DNA of 64,000 nt from Mesostigma viride. Taxonomy: Eukaryota > Streptophyta > Mesostigmatophyceae > Mesostigmatales > Mesostigmataceae. The position numbers and the translations under genes were made by a program. Under the pieces are notes generated by a model. It worked only from the letters and a program-made list of their open reading frames with translations. It was not told the origin of the DNA and ran no database searches. Shown one piece after another: positions 34,168 through 46,152 of the stretch (position 1 is its first letter; each line of letters begins with the position of its first letter). The DNA lies in contig RPFO01000082.1 in assembly GCA_009746045.1 (NCBI GenBank), positions 2,759,266 through 2,823,265 of the forward strand, written 5' to 3'.

Positions 34168-36278
34168 TTAATTAATTAATTAATTATGAACATCACTCCG
34201 TTGGGAGTAAATGTAGCACATATCCCTGAGAAGGGGCATATGGCTTTTAAGGGGACGGTCCCGGCGCGAATATTTTGGCGCCGAAAAATTCGCGGTACCC
34301 GTCCGTACCGTGAAAAAGTGGTGCACGGGGCGCGCACCCCTACCGGAGCTGGCCATGGCGACGTGCTTTCAGGCAGAGTAGAAAAAGATAGCTCGCGGAA
34401 TGCAGAGAAACTGAGCGAATCTTAAAGACGATGAGTAAATGATACTACTTCGTAGCGGAGCTCGCGTTTTTTGCAGTGTCGATGATTTTATTGATGACCA
34501 TCGCCACGGGGGTCCAATCTGATGTTTTCGTCGAGAGGAATAAATTAGAATGCACGCTGGCGGCGGTGATTGTCAGGTTTTATGGGCTTTACCTAGCGTC
34601 AAGGATGCGTTTAAATCGTTATTGGTAAAGCTTTAAAAAATTTGCTGGGTTTCGGCAAGATTTCCGTCATGATCGGTAAGACACTCTCCAGGCTCGCGGG
34701 ATGCGCGTCTTATTATTCCATGGAAGGTTGTTCTTTCTTGCGCCGCTGGGCGAAGGACAATTCCGGTAATGGTACGATCGTGTGATCAACGTGACCCTAT
34801 GAATGTTTCGCTTCCTTTATGGGTTATCAACGCAAGTTTTCGGCTTTTTTCCGTGCAGTTAGCGCCAGGTATAATGCCATTCCGTGCTGCGCATCGCCAG
34901 ATTCCTGGCACCTTTCAGTGGTTTTTATGTACGTTGCATGGCTGGGATGTGTCAAAGCGTGACCGTGGCATATCGTCAAGTTGTCAGGGATTTGCTGAGT
35001 GGTTTCTTGGAAGGAGATTGCTAACAGCACTCAGTTTTGTGTGAATATTGACGCGGCCTTTCTTAGCAGAGGCTTCATTGTGGTTAGAGGCTCACAAGCT
35101 TGAGTTTGTTTCTTGGCAAACAATTGCGCTGGAAAGAAAGGTGGCAGTGGTTTTTCTGAGGGGCATACTGCATGGGTGGAACTGCACGTAGGTAGGGGTT
35201 ATCGTTGTCTTGTTGGCCTTTCTCCCACTAAAATGGGAGAGCCCTAATTCATATGCTAGCAAGGCAAGGTAACCATGGTAAGAAGCCTTGGCAAGCAGCA
35301 TGTATGATAATTCTGCTTTCTCTGTGGACTGTCTGTTGTTACCCTTGTTGGGCAATTAGTGGATATGGCTTTCTAGGGTGTGTTTGAGCTTGGTTTTGGG
35401 ATGATGCCCACACCATAAACCTGGAATATGCTTTAGAAGTGTCGGCTAGGCATGTAGAGCTACCTGCCTCATTGTTGTGCACACACGCAACAGGTTGCCC
35501 GTGTCGAGGTAAGGCAAGGGCACATGACGTGCCCAGCCACCTCCTTGTACATTGTGGTCGAATTGGGCATGGTCAGGAGCCTTTTGGATGGCATAGGAAG
35601 TGTTAGTGTGCCTTAATACTCACTAATGCCTTCCTTAGCGTCTGCACAGGTGGCCAACTGCCAAAATTAATAACTGCTACAGCTGAGCTCAGAATGCCAC
35701 CAAACTTTGACAGTGCCTTCTATGGTCATGACAGAATTTGACTATTACTTTTTAGGCCTAATTGATGTGTTATGAGTGTGTATGGGGACGCCCCGCCTAA
35801 AAAAGCGTATTTTTGGCCCAAAAATTAATAACTCAAAGGGATGTGCTGATTTTGTTGATCCAATTAGGTAGAAACCATGTCCCATGACATTTTTATATGG
35901 GTATTACTTTTTTCATGCAACTGGTTCTCCCACTGTTCTGGGCAAGATGTGCCCCGGACAGCGTTTTTTTCTATTTTTAGCTCATAGCCGGTGTATGGCT
36001 GGGGGTAGTACCCCCAACAAGTGGTGGTATGCATGCCCAAACATCATGTTTATGGTCCCCAAACATCATTCAGTGGTTGTCAGTTGCATTTCTGTAGTTA
36101 TTAGGGGGGGTAAGTTTTGATATATTTCTATGGGACCCTCCCCTTAATACATTCTACCTAGGCTACTTCATGCAAGGGTGGGAATGTAAGCAACCCTTGC
36201 TCTAGGTGCACCAGGGCACCTGCACCCTCATGATCTATCACGCTATGCCCAGCGAAGGGGGAGCATGTCATGTGGGGG
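34168..36278 (-). mobile_element. Family C retroelement split by a TTAA-flanked DNA transposon
   Basis: Family C 3'UTR sequence lies at 34168-34250 and 36148-36278, flanked by AGCAGCTTGA at 34158-34167 and 36279-36288. Other C copies read continuously across the break (GGCTTTTAATACATTCTAGG), which defines the later insertion at 34251-36143. Confidence 0.85.
34251..36143. mobile_element. piggyBac-like non-autonomous DNA transposon, TTAA target
   Basis: This 1,893-bp insert is flanked by TTAA at 34247-34250 and 36144-36147. The ends are short inverted repeats, GGGGACGGTCCC at the left and GGGACCCTCCCC at the right (11 of 12 matching). TTAA duplication is the hallmark of piggyBac-type elements, although the terminal bases are not the classical CCC. 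The empty site is visible in the paralogous family C copy at 29020-29050. No transposase is recognisable; the longest open frames are under 100 codons. Confidence 0.78.
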
Positions 36279-38526
36279 AGCAGCTTGATTAATTAATTAG
36301 ACTCGTGCTCCCGTTGGGGAGTCACGGAGCATTAACCCCGATGGATGGATGGATGGATGGGTGCAAACATTCCTACCGGTCTAATCTATCTACATCGGCT
36401 ACATACTACATCTATCTAACAGCATTCTAACTACAACATCTATCTAGGCAGCCGCATGCTGCCCAAGGGGGAGCTATCTGGCGTGCCTCCCGCGGGATTG
36501 CACACGCGGGCGCTTCCCCACTGGGGGGGGCTCGTTGTCCTCTATGACCTGGGCCCACTTGGCCTTGTCCATCATCTTCTTCCAAATCACGGAGAGGCCT
36601 AGGCCGGCCCCCCATGTCCTCTACTAGCTGTTCTTTGAAGGTGCGGGCCTTGCGGCGTCTAACATCACTGGGCCCGGCCCACGTCAGGAGGTGCCGGCCA
36701 GGCTGCATGGGCTCGGGTCGCAGTCCTGCGGGGGGGCCACGTGAGGTGTCTACCTGGTTGGTGCGAGCTAGGTGCCCTACTAGCTGCAGGCGGCGTTGCT
36801 CAGTAATGGTGCTGGTGATACAGGGCATGCCCTGGTACAGGTCCTCATTGCGGACATGAGCAGCATCAGTATCCTATACTCTGAAAATGGAACGCAGCAT
36901 GCTGGTGACCGCGCCGTCCAGCTTGCGGGCCAGGTCGGCGGTGAGGGTCCACGTCTCGGCGCCATACGTGAGAACAGGAAGGACGAGGACCTTGCCTGTT
37001 TCTCACAGGTCCTGTTTCTCGATCTTGCCCAGGGGCTTGCGCCACAGGGCCCGGTACTGGCGTAAAGCGTGCCAGGCGAGGGAGATGCGATGGTCCACAT
37101 CAACCTCGCAGCTAGGGAGCAGGCTACCCAGCAGCTTAACGCGGTCCCGATACAGGACCCGAGAGCCGTCTAGGAGATAGAGGGGCGGCGGTGAGTTGGT
37201 GAGCCCAACCGCCAGGGCCTCTGTCTTCTTGCTGACCTCAAGCCCCACTGCACGGGCCTCGAGAGCCAGGCAGTCCAGCCATGTCTGCACGTGCTCAGTG
37301 TCCTCGAAGAGGGTGGTGTCGTCTGCGTAAATGATGTCTGCTAGCCGAATCTCCGTGTCCGCACCGCCATGCCAGAATTTGTTAGCAACCTGCACTCCTG
37401 GTTCCCTGCCCACGATGCGGGCAAATCGCTTGCGCGCCTGAATCATTACGTATTCGACAACAATAATGAACAGGTAGGGCGACAGCACGCAGCCCTGCCA
37501 CACACCCTTCTGTAGAGGGCATCACATCAGTCCGGCGCAGCGCCGGTACCACCCCGGTAATTCCCGCGCGAAAGTTGACGAAATTCGGTGCGCGCGTGCA
37601 ATGTTGACTGAAATTCGGTGTGCACGGCTATGGTGACGCGAAAATTTATTGCGAGCTGATTACGCAACCATTTTGGACGTTATTTCGCTTGTTCGGACGT
37701 TGATTACATAAGGAAAAGTATCGTAGATTAAAAAACCTGAAAAACAGTTTCTTTTTTTTCTGCAGCGAGGGCACGTGGGCAGCAGGCGGGCGTTTTGCAC
37801 ACCAACCGGCCCGACCCGTGTGTGTGCAAGGTAAGACACAGACAGGAAAAACATGCTTTCGGCGGTCATGAACACATTCTACCAGTTCCTAACATCATTT
37901 CAAAGCAACCCAGCGATGGATTTCCCTTAATTTTGCGTCCGATTTTTACGCCCCTTCCGCGAAAAAGTGAGAATTATAGGAGCGCTGACAGGGGCACCAC
38001 TGCATGTCGTGCTTTTAATCGCTTTTACGTCTTTTCTTGCAGCTATATGACTTCCCTTGGGCGCAGCAACATCGCCCGGTGTTTATCCTGCGGGCGGGGC
38101 TTGCTGGCCCCGTCCGGAGTGTGCTCGGGGTGCGGGAAAAACCACAGCTACTGGTTTATAACGTCGACAACCCCCATTTTCTGGTCATTAACCGGCGTAT
38201 TCTTGTGGTTTAAGCTTCCGGCGACGGGCGAAAAGAGCTCTTACCATGACGGCATGCTCTGGGGAGGCGTTCCGAGAAGGACTGGGGCGGGCAGGCAAAT
38301 TTACACGCGACAGTGCCCGCACGTCGCCTGCGCACCCCGGCGTACAAGGCAAAGCGCAGTGTTTCCCTCCTGGACGGCCCATCGCTGCCTTTGCCGGGCG
38401 GCATGTTGGTGAGGCGGCTCCTTCTTCCTTTCTTACCGCCCGTTTCATAGTTCATACCCCGTGAGTTTCCCAACGGAGGCGTGTTAATGATGAGCGGCTG
38501 CATGCATGAATGAACGGGTGTATGAA

Positions 38527-39673
38527 TGAGGGAGGGGGGGAGGGAGGAAGGGAGAAGGGGAGGGAGGGAGGGAGGGAGGGAGGGAGGGAGGGAGGGAGGA
38601 GGGAGGAGGGAGGGAGGGAGGAGGAGGGAGGGAGGGAGGAGGGAGGGAGGGAGGGAGGGAGGAGGGAGGGAGGGAGGGAGGGAGGAGGGAGGGAGGGAGG
38701 GAGGGAGGGAGGGAGGGAGGAGGGAGGGAGGGAGGGAGGGAGGGAGGGAGGGAGGGAGGGAGGGAGGGAGGGAGGGAGGGAGGGAGGGAGGGAGGGAGGG
38801 AGGGAGGAGGAGGAGGGAGGGAGGGAGGAGGGAGGGAGGGAGGGAGGGAGGGAGGGAGGGAGGAGGGAGGGAGGGAGGGAGGGAGGGAGGGAGGGAGGGA
38901 GGGAGGGAGGGAGGGAGGAGGGAGGGAGGAGGGAGGGAGGGAGGGAGGGAGGGAGGGAGGGAGGAGGGAGGAGGAGGGAGGGAGGGAGGGAGGGAGGGAG
39001 GGAGGGAGGGAGGAGGGAGGGAGGGAGGGAGGGAGGGAGGGAGGGAGGGAGGGAGGGAGGGAGGGAGGGAGGGAGGGAGGGAGGGAGGGAGGAGGGAGGG
39101 AGGAGGGAGGGAGGGAGGAGGGAGGGAGGGAGGGAGGGAGGGAGGGAGGAGGGAGGGAGGGAGGGAGGGAGGAGGGAGGGAGGGAGGGAGGGAGGAGGAG
39201 GGAGGGAGGGGGAGGGAGGGAGGGAGGGAGGGAGGAGGGAGGGAGGGAGGGAGGGAGGAGGGAGGGAGGGAGGAGGGAGGGAGGGAGGGAGGGAGGAGGG
39301 AGGGAGGGAGGAGGGAGGGAGGGAGGAGAGGAGGGAGGGAGGGAGGGAGGGAGGGAGGGAGGGAGGGAGGGAGGGAGGGAGGGAGGGAGGGAGGAGGAGG
39401 GAGGGAGGGAGGGAGGGAGGAGGGGGGAGGGAGGGAGGGAGGGAGGGAGGGAGGAGGGAGGGAGGGAGGGAGGGAGGGAGGGAGGGAGGGAGGGAGGAGG
39501 GAGGGAGGAGGGAGGAGGGAGGGAGGGAGGGAGGGAGGGAGGGAGGGAGGAGGGAGGGAGGGAGGGGGAGGGAGGGAGGGAGGGAGGAGGGAGGGAGGGA
39601 GGGAGGGAGGGAGGGAGGGAGGAGGGAGGAGGGAGGAGGGAGGGAGGAGGGAGGGAGGGAGGGAGGGAGGGAG
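38527..39673. repeat. 1.15-kb uninterrupted polypurine tract (GGGA/GGA)n
   Basis: The plus strand is only G and A for about 1,147 nt, made of GGGA units interspersed with GGA. Mirror-symmetric homopurine tracts can form intramolecular triplexes. The Ser/Pro/Leu and Gly/Arg/Glu-rich open frames across it are trivial products of the repeat. Confidence 0.95.
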
Positions 39674-39674
39674 A

Positions 39675-40180
<506 letters not shown>

Positions 40181-40204
40181 ATGCATGGGTGGGTGGATAC
40201 ATGT

Positions 40205-40697
40205 GGCCGGGCCCACTTCAAATGTTCCGCCGTCCAAGCCAAGTGTGTGACACTTTTTCGCTATTTTCGCAAAAAAAAAATAAAATTTCGCACGAGTTCG
40301 CGTGATTTTCGCGTGATTTTCGCAAAATTTTCACACATTTTCGCACGATTTCGCACGATTTCGCACAATTTTGCATGATTTCGCACAATTTCGCATGGAT
40401 TTCAACCAAGGGTCGTTTTGGGGAGTGACGTTTGACAAAATTTCGCATGAATTCACACACGTTGTGCACATCAAAATTTTTTACCGTCGACATTTTTCAC
40501 ATGAAATTTCGCACAATTTCAGCAAATTTCGCACAAATTCGCACGATTTCAGCAAATTTCACACGATTTCAGCAAATTTCGCACAATTTTGCACGATTTC
40601 GCACGACGAATCACTCTGCAGAGTGACGATCGTCGAAAAAGTCAAAAAAACGACCAAAAGTGTCACACTTTTCGGAACATTTGAAGTGGGCCCGGCC
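40205..40697. mobile_element. MITE with perfect 25-bp terminal inverted repeats
   Basis: The ends are perfect inverted repeats over 25 bp (40205-40229 and 40673-40697), beginning GGCCGGGCCCACTTCAAATG. ATGT at 40201-40204 and 40698-40701 is the probable 4-bp duplication. The interior is AT-rich and built from repeats of TTTCGCACGATTTCGCAC type on the plus strand. No coding capacity. The superfamily is not clear from the ends. Confidence 0.78.
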
Positions 40698-40737
40698 ATG
40701 TGTACGTGGGTGTGGGTGGGTGGGTGGGTAAGGGATC

Positions 40738-40740
<3 letters not shown>

Positions 40741-40833
<93 letters not shown>

Positions 40834-40846
40834 TGTGTGTGCTTCT
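40741..40846. repeat. (GT)n microsatellite
   Basis: About 52 GT dinucleotides with one TA interruption near 40827. It lies just right of the MITE inside the 4.7-kb element. Confidence 0.95.
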
Positions 40847-41214
40847 CTGCTTAGGCGTTGGAGCACACGCATGCACTGGAGGAAGGGGGTGATGAAAACC
40901 CAGACCAACTGTCGCACCCACCCCTCCACCTTCACCAAGCGTAAGGCCAAGCCGTGCCATGGGGGTAGGGTAGCTGACGCAAGTCACCAACGTCACCTGG
41001 GGTGCTCACCAGGCTGGTGGATGAGAAGATGGGGGGCAGGCCCCTGTCAGATGCAGAGAAGAAGAAAAGGAAAAGGATGCAGCAGGGCCGTGAGAACGTG
41101 CCCCCGGGTGTGGCATTAGCCACTATATAGCTAGCTAGCTGGCTAGAGCTGTGTTATTAATGCATTGTACTATAGGCATGTGCCCCCAAGTATGCCTTCC
41201 TGCATTGTAAATAT

Positions 41215-42060
41215 GATGCATAATGTAATGATGTGTTGTTTGGAACCTTCTGTACACCAAGGTGGAATGATTGCCATGAAATCCTTGGAAGAACAATAGA
41301 AAGCTGCTTTTTCTGTGGTATTTATGCTAGCATCTGTCACCAATTTGTTATCCAACCAGCCTGAAACTTTGTGGGCAGGCTGCATGGGATGTGTTTCGAA
41401 CATGTGCCAAGGTCCAGGTCCAACTGAGCTCATTTGATGTCATTATATATGCACATGTGTGATGAAACCCTTGAAAAACCATGAAAAACTGCATTTTTGT
41501 GGTATTTATGCTGGCATTTGTCACCAGTTTGTCATCCAACCAGCCTGAAGCTTTGTGGGCAGGCTGCATGGGATGTGTTTCGAACATGTGCCAAGTCCCA
41601 GGTCCAACTGAGTTCATTTGATGTCATTATATATGCAAATGTGTGATGAAACCCTTGGAAAACCCTGAAAAACTGCATTTTTGTGGTGTTTATGCTAGCA
41701 TCTGTCACCAATTTGTCATCCAACCAGCCTGAAACTTTGTGGGCAGGCTGCATGGGATGTGTTTAGAACATGTGCCAAGTCCCAGGTCCAACTGAGTTCA
41801 TTTGATGTCATTATATATGCAAATGTGTCATGAAACCCTTGGAAAACCCTGAAAAACTGCATTTTGGGGGTATTTATGCTAGCATCTGTCACCATTTTGT
41901 GATCCAACCAGCCTGAAACTTTGTGGGCATGCTGCATGGGATGTGTTTATAACATGTGCAAAGTTCCAGGCCCAACTGAGTTCATTTGATGTCATTATAT
42001 ACGCATACATGCCAGAAAGTGCTGAAAATTCGGTATTTTTATGCTAGCAAATGTCACCAT
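41215..42060. repeat. 184-bp satellite, about 4.6 copies
   Basis: Tandem units repeat at an exact 184-bp spacing. For example, the phrase CCAACCAGCCTGAA recurs near 41353, 41537, 41721 and 41905, and GATGTCATTATATA near 41437, 41621, 41805 and 41989. Similarity is about 95% between the inner copies and decays at both edges. The array forms the right subterminal part of the 4.7-kb element. Confidence 0.92.
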
Positions 42061-42562
42061 GTTACCATGCTGCCGACTCCCAAAAAATTATTTGACCACA
42101 TGCCACCATAAGATATCTGATTAGGCACCTTGGTGCCAAATTCGAGGCCAAACTAATCATTAGCCTATCCTAGAATAATTTTCAGGGTGGAAAAATGGCT
42201 TTTTGGAATGATGTGATGGTGGCGTGGTCCCGTTAGAAGTGCGCACCGAAGTGGTGGACCCCTCATACAGGTTGCGGATGACAGCAATCAGGGGGCGGGG
42301 GATCCGGAACAGCTCGAGGATGTCCCATAGCGCAGGCCAGAAAACCGAATCGAAGGCTTTGATGAAGTCCACCAGCACAAGGTGCAAAGGGGACTCACCA
42401 GGCTGAAGGCGTTGCAGTTCCTCCACCAGTCGGCGAGTAGCGAAGAGCGCCTGTACTGTGTTGCGACCTGAACGGAAGCCGTGCTGAGTCTCGCTGAGGT
42501 GACCGTCCAGGGCCGTGCGCAGGCGGTTCAGGATGAGCCGCATAAGAAGCTTGAGGGGGGCT

Positions 42563-43200
42563 CGTTTGCAAGCACGCTAGCTCCTTCCCCACTGCAGGGG
42601 GCTTGTTGTCCTCTATGACCTGGGCCCACTTGGCCTTGTCCATAATCTTTTTGTTCCACAAGGCCAAGTGGGCCCAGGTCATAGAGGACAACGAGCCCCC
42701 CCCAGTGGGGAAGCGCCCGCGTGTGCAATCCCGTGGGAGGCACGCCAGATAGCTCCCCTAGGGCAGCGTGCGGCTGCCTAGATAGATGTTGTAGTTAGAA
42801 TGCTGTTAGATAGATGTAGTATGTAGCCAATTGTGTAGATAGATTAGACCGGTAGGACTGTTTGCACCCATCCTTCCATCCATCTCCGTGACTCCCCAAC
42901 GGGAGCACGAGTCTATTATATAATTAATAATCTTTTTCCGAATCACGGTTAGGTCTAGGCCCCCCACATGTGTCCTCTACTAGCTGTTCTTTGAAGGTGC
43001 GGGCCTTGCGGCGTCTAACCTGGCTGGGCCCGGCCCACGTGAGGAGGTGCCGGCCCGGCTGGAAAAAAAAAAAAGTAGCTATAGCTGTAGGATTGAACTT
43101 TGTAGATTAGCTGGCTTAGTTAGGTTTCGCGGCTTCGCTCAACGCCACCCCACAGCAAGGGAATACGTGCTCCATGATCTCCCAACGAAGTCATGTTATC
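42563..43200. mobile_element. Rearranged family B fragments and a LINE A-type 3' end
   Basis: A minus-strand family B 3' piece (42590-42652 and 42927-43052) is interrupted by a 274-bp plus-strand family B 3' end (42653-42926), flanked by ATAATCTTTTT at 42642-42652 and 42927-42937. The result is a near-perfect local inverted repeat of about 50 bp. At 43065-43200 a LINE A-type 3' end follows (TTTCGCGGCTTC, then GATCTCCCAACGAAGTCATG), ending in TCAAGGAGAGAACCAGC. Confidence 0.72.
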
Positions 43201-43560
43201 AAGGAGAGAACCAGCTTAGTGTATTATTACAATTATTAAAAAAACAATTAGATTGCAACGTCAATAAAATGCAATACATGGTACTACCGTTTCTGCTCAT
43301 TATGCGAAGGTCACGGCCCAATCCCCATGAATAATGTTATGCCAAGTGTTCATCAAGAATGGGTGGCACAACCACGCTGGCACTCCATGCCATCGTATCA
43401 CATCCAATTACTCCGCACTACAATCCCTAGAAATCTGCATCCTTTACCGAATAGTATACTCTTCGATCTCGTTGCTAGTTTATTCCCAGATGGCCATCTT
43501 CATGGATGTGCCATCCCACATGTGATTCCCGTTCATACGTGGAACAACAGATTTCTTTAT

Positions 43561-46152
43561 TTAACGAAGGCCGGCGTTGGGGCAGTCACGCTTCAAGTGC
43601 CCAACCTGGTTGCAGATGTGACAGGCCTGGAACAACAGATATCGTCAGGTGAACACCCAGCAAGAAAAGCACAGCAGAGATAGATAAAAAGTAGCATCAG
43701 AATGATACCAAAAACAACATGAAACTTTTTGTGAAGAAAAGAAAAGCTGAAAAGTGTAAACAAGTGTAAACTGCCATGCAACACGGCTTCTACAAAATCG
43801 CCCAGCACAGGCCTGACATCTGAAGGTGCAAGGCCAGCCAATGCCACAAAGGGTGCAAGTGCAAGAAACAGTGCCTAAAAGCAACTGCACCACCGAGCCC
43901 GTTCCCGGACGTTGCTCACCTTGGGCTCGGCCTGAGGACAGTCCCTCCGCAGGTGCCCGACCTGGTTGCAGATGCTGCAGGTGCGCTCATCCACGCCGGG
44001 GCCCTGCAGGTAAGCAGCAGCGCCAAAAGACAGATGCTGGGCACATCTAGTCATTAGTACTGCATACCGATATCGTGCTCATCGACGAAGCTCAAGTCCC
44101 ATCCGTCCCCACCACTACTATTGCCAGACGAATTGAAAAATAAAGCATATCTGCTTATAAATGAAGGCAAGAAAAACACATACAACGACGATGCTACACA
44201 ACCACGCAACTTGTGAGCGCATAAGCACCAGCGTAGAGTAACATAAGGTGGGAGAGCGATCGCAGCCATGGTGCTCACCACTAGACACTCCCGGCCAGTT
44301 AGGCTCGAAACAGACGCCCTGATCAAGCAAGCTGTTTCCGGCCCCACTGTCTGGTTCATCCAGTCGCTCTACACGTAAGCCAGCTGTAGTTTCAATGCAC
44401 AAGGCTACACATTTCCATTTCTATTCATATTCATCATCCTGCACGACTCGTAACGCGGAAAAGATAACGGCAGGCTCGAGCTACCATGGTCCGGATTCTC
44501 CCGATTTCTGGCCTGCGCTGGTTGTCTCCTTGAGAAGGTGGCAAGCATCAACAGAGCCAGACCATCAAATAGCCAGTTGTTGCGTGGACCGGGGCATACC
44601 TGGGGGCAGTCCCGCTTCAAGTGGGGGCCACCGCAGTTGTGGCACGCCTTCTGGGTAGGCATGCGCTGCTGCTGCTGTTGCTGCTGCTGCATGGGCTGCT
44701 GCATGCCCATGTTCACGCAGTTCTTCTTGATGTGGCCCACCTGAAGGGATGATAGGGTCACCAAATGAGAGACAGGGATGTCAGCATATAACATTGCAAT
44801 GTCGTACGTTCAAGTACAAAAAAATTCAAGTAAAAAAAAAAAAGGCCATCTAAATGAAAATTGGCATACGTCAGAGTACGCAGAATCAAGAGCCACAGTA
44901 ACACGCATCTCGTACGGAGCATTAGAGAGCAAGAAGAAGAACAATGAAACTACAAGTGTACTAGGAAGCAACGAGTGATAAGGGTTACAAAAGTCAGGTG
45001 TCGATTGATAGGACCCAAACAAAATGGCAAACACAACAAGATCTAACAATGCGATCCTTCTCCAACGACACCTATTTCCGCAGCCTCCTTCCTATCTTAG
45101 ACGCCAAGGAGACCTTCGTATGACATCGCACCTCGCCGCATGCGTGGCAGGTCGGCTCCTTGCGCTGTGTCGTGCGCACGGGCCGCTGGGGGCACTGTAA
45201 TATGGCCAGAACAGCACAGGGCAGATAGTCATGGACATATGAGCAGAGGACGGTCCGTTAATGCACATGCTTTGAAAATCCCCATACCCACGCAAGAAAG
45301 GTGTAAAAGAAACAAAAGAAAAAGTGTGGAAGCTGCATAAAGATGTAAGGGAGGCGCATTTAGCAGACATATTAATTGACATACCCTACGGTTCTCCACA
45401 CGATTACAGCTTTGCAAGTTACCGAGCTATTCAGGCTGCAATTCGAATTAACTAAATCACACAAATAAACGAAACCAGAAAGCTTCAAGGTGGCAACTTA
45501 AATGTACCTCGTACTTCACGTGACCAGGCTGGCGGCAGTGCGAGCACCGGACCTCGTGCGGGCACTCCCGGGCGATGTGCCCCTGCTCCCGGCAATTCCG
45601 GCAGGACGGCTGCGCGAAAAACAAACCGTAAAAATCATTTACGTAACAGTTATCACGGAGTAACCCTGCTTGAGTAGGCCAAGTCACGACTTGAACAAAC
45701 GCACTTGCAAGGCAAGGAAACGGGAAAGATAAAAGGAGCGACAAGCAGACATGAAGCTTACCAGCTCAGTGCACTCGCTGCACGACACAGGATTGCGACC
45801 AGATGAGAAGAGACACGCCGACAGAAAAAAAAAGGGGGGCGCGGGGGGGGGGGGAAGGGAAAAAAAAAAAAAAAAAAAACACGCAGGCAAGGCCAAAAGT
45901 TTCTGTCTTAGTAATGAGACGAAAAAAGAGCCTAGAAGAATTGCAAGTCGAGGACGTGGGCTCTGAACTGTCAAACGAATGTACAGCTACCAAGAGCTGC
46001 CGCCCAAACTTGGCAGCTGACACACACCTGCGAACGTGCCCGGGCTTCCTGCAGTTGTGGCAGGCCTGCTCGTGGGAGCAATCCCTGGCGATGTGACCAA
46101 TCTGGTCACAGTTGCGGCACTGCTTCATGCTGTTGTCAACCATTCCGGGCAT
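43561..46152 (-). CDS. CNBP/GIS2-like protein with eight CCHC zinc knuckles, 7 exons
   Basis: Exons, in order of translation: 46152-46028, 45777-45762, 45609-45508, 45194-45132, 44740-44600, 44003-43920 and 43626-43561, giving 198 residues. Knuckles (C-X2-C-X4-H-X4-C) start at residues 12, 31, 50, 69, 97, 158 and 179. An eighth at 135-147 has only three residues before its histidine (CHNCGGPHLKRDC). Knuckle 2 is completed only by the 16-nt exon 2, and knuckles 4 and 5 are also split by introns. A Gln-rich linker (QQPM then eight Q) separates knuckles 5 and 6. CNBP, Gis2 and Byr3 relatives bind single-stranded nucleic acid and control translation. The stop TAA overlaps an AATAAA signal. Start: ATG 46152, with another Met at codon 4. 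Confidence 0.9.
44252..44534 (+). mobile_element. Insertion in intron 5 of the zinc-knuckle gene
   Basis: This 283-bp segment ends in TGGTTGTCTCCTTGA, the constant end of a dispersed family. AAGGTGG at 44245-44251 and 44535-44541 may be its duplication. Most of it recurs at 49550-49808, including CTAGACACTCCCGGCC and GATCAAGCAAGCTG. The minus strand encodes similar peptides in both copies (around AGLRVERLD and GNSLLDQ), so part may once have been coding. Confidence 0.6.

Noticed and set aside
38046-38150. Zinc-ribbon-like peptide CLSCGRGLLAPSGVCSGCGKNH after a CTTGCAG acceptor
   Set aside because: It is suggestive of a captured exon in the 4.7-kb element, but one short motif and one acceptor are not enough for a gene call.
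45835-45885. Mixed G and A homopolymer run that resembles a retroposon tail
   Set aside because: It lies on the non-coding strand just before an acceptor and is the polypyrimidine tract of intron 1 of the zinc-knuckle gene.
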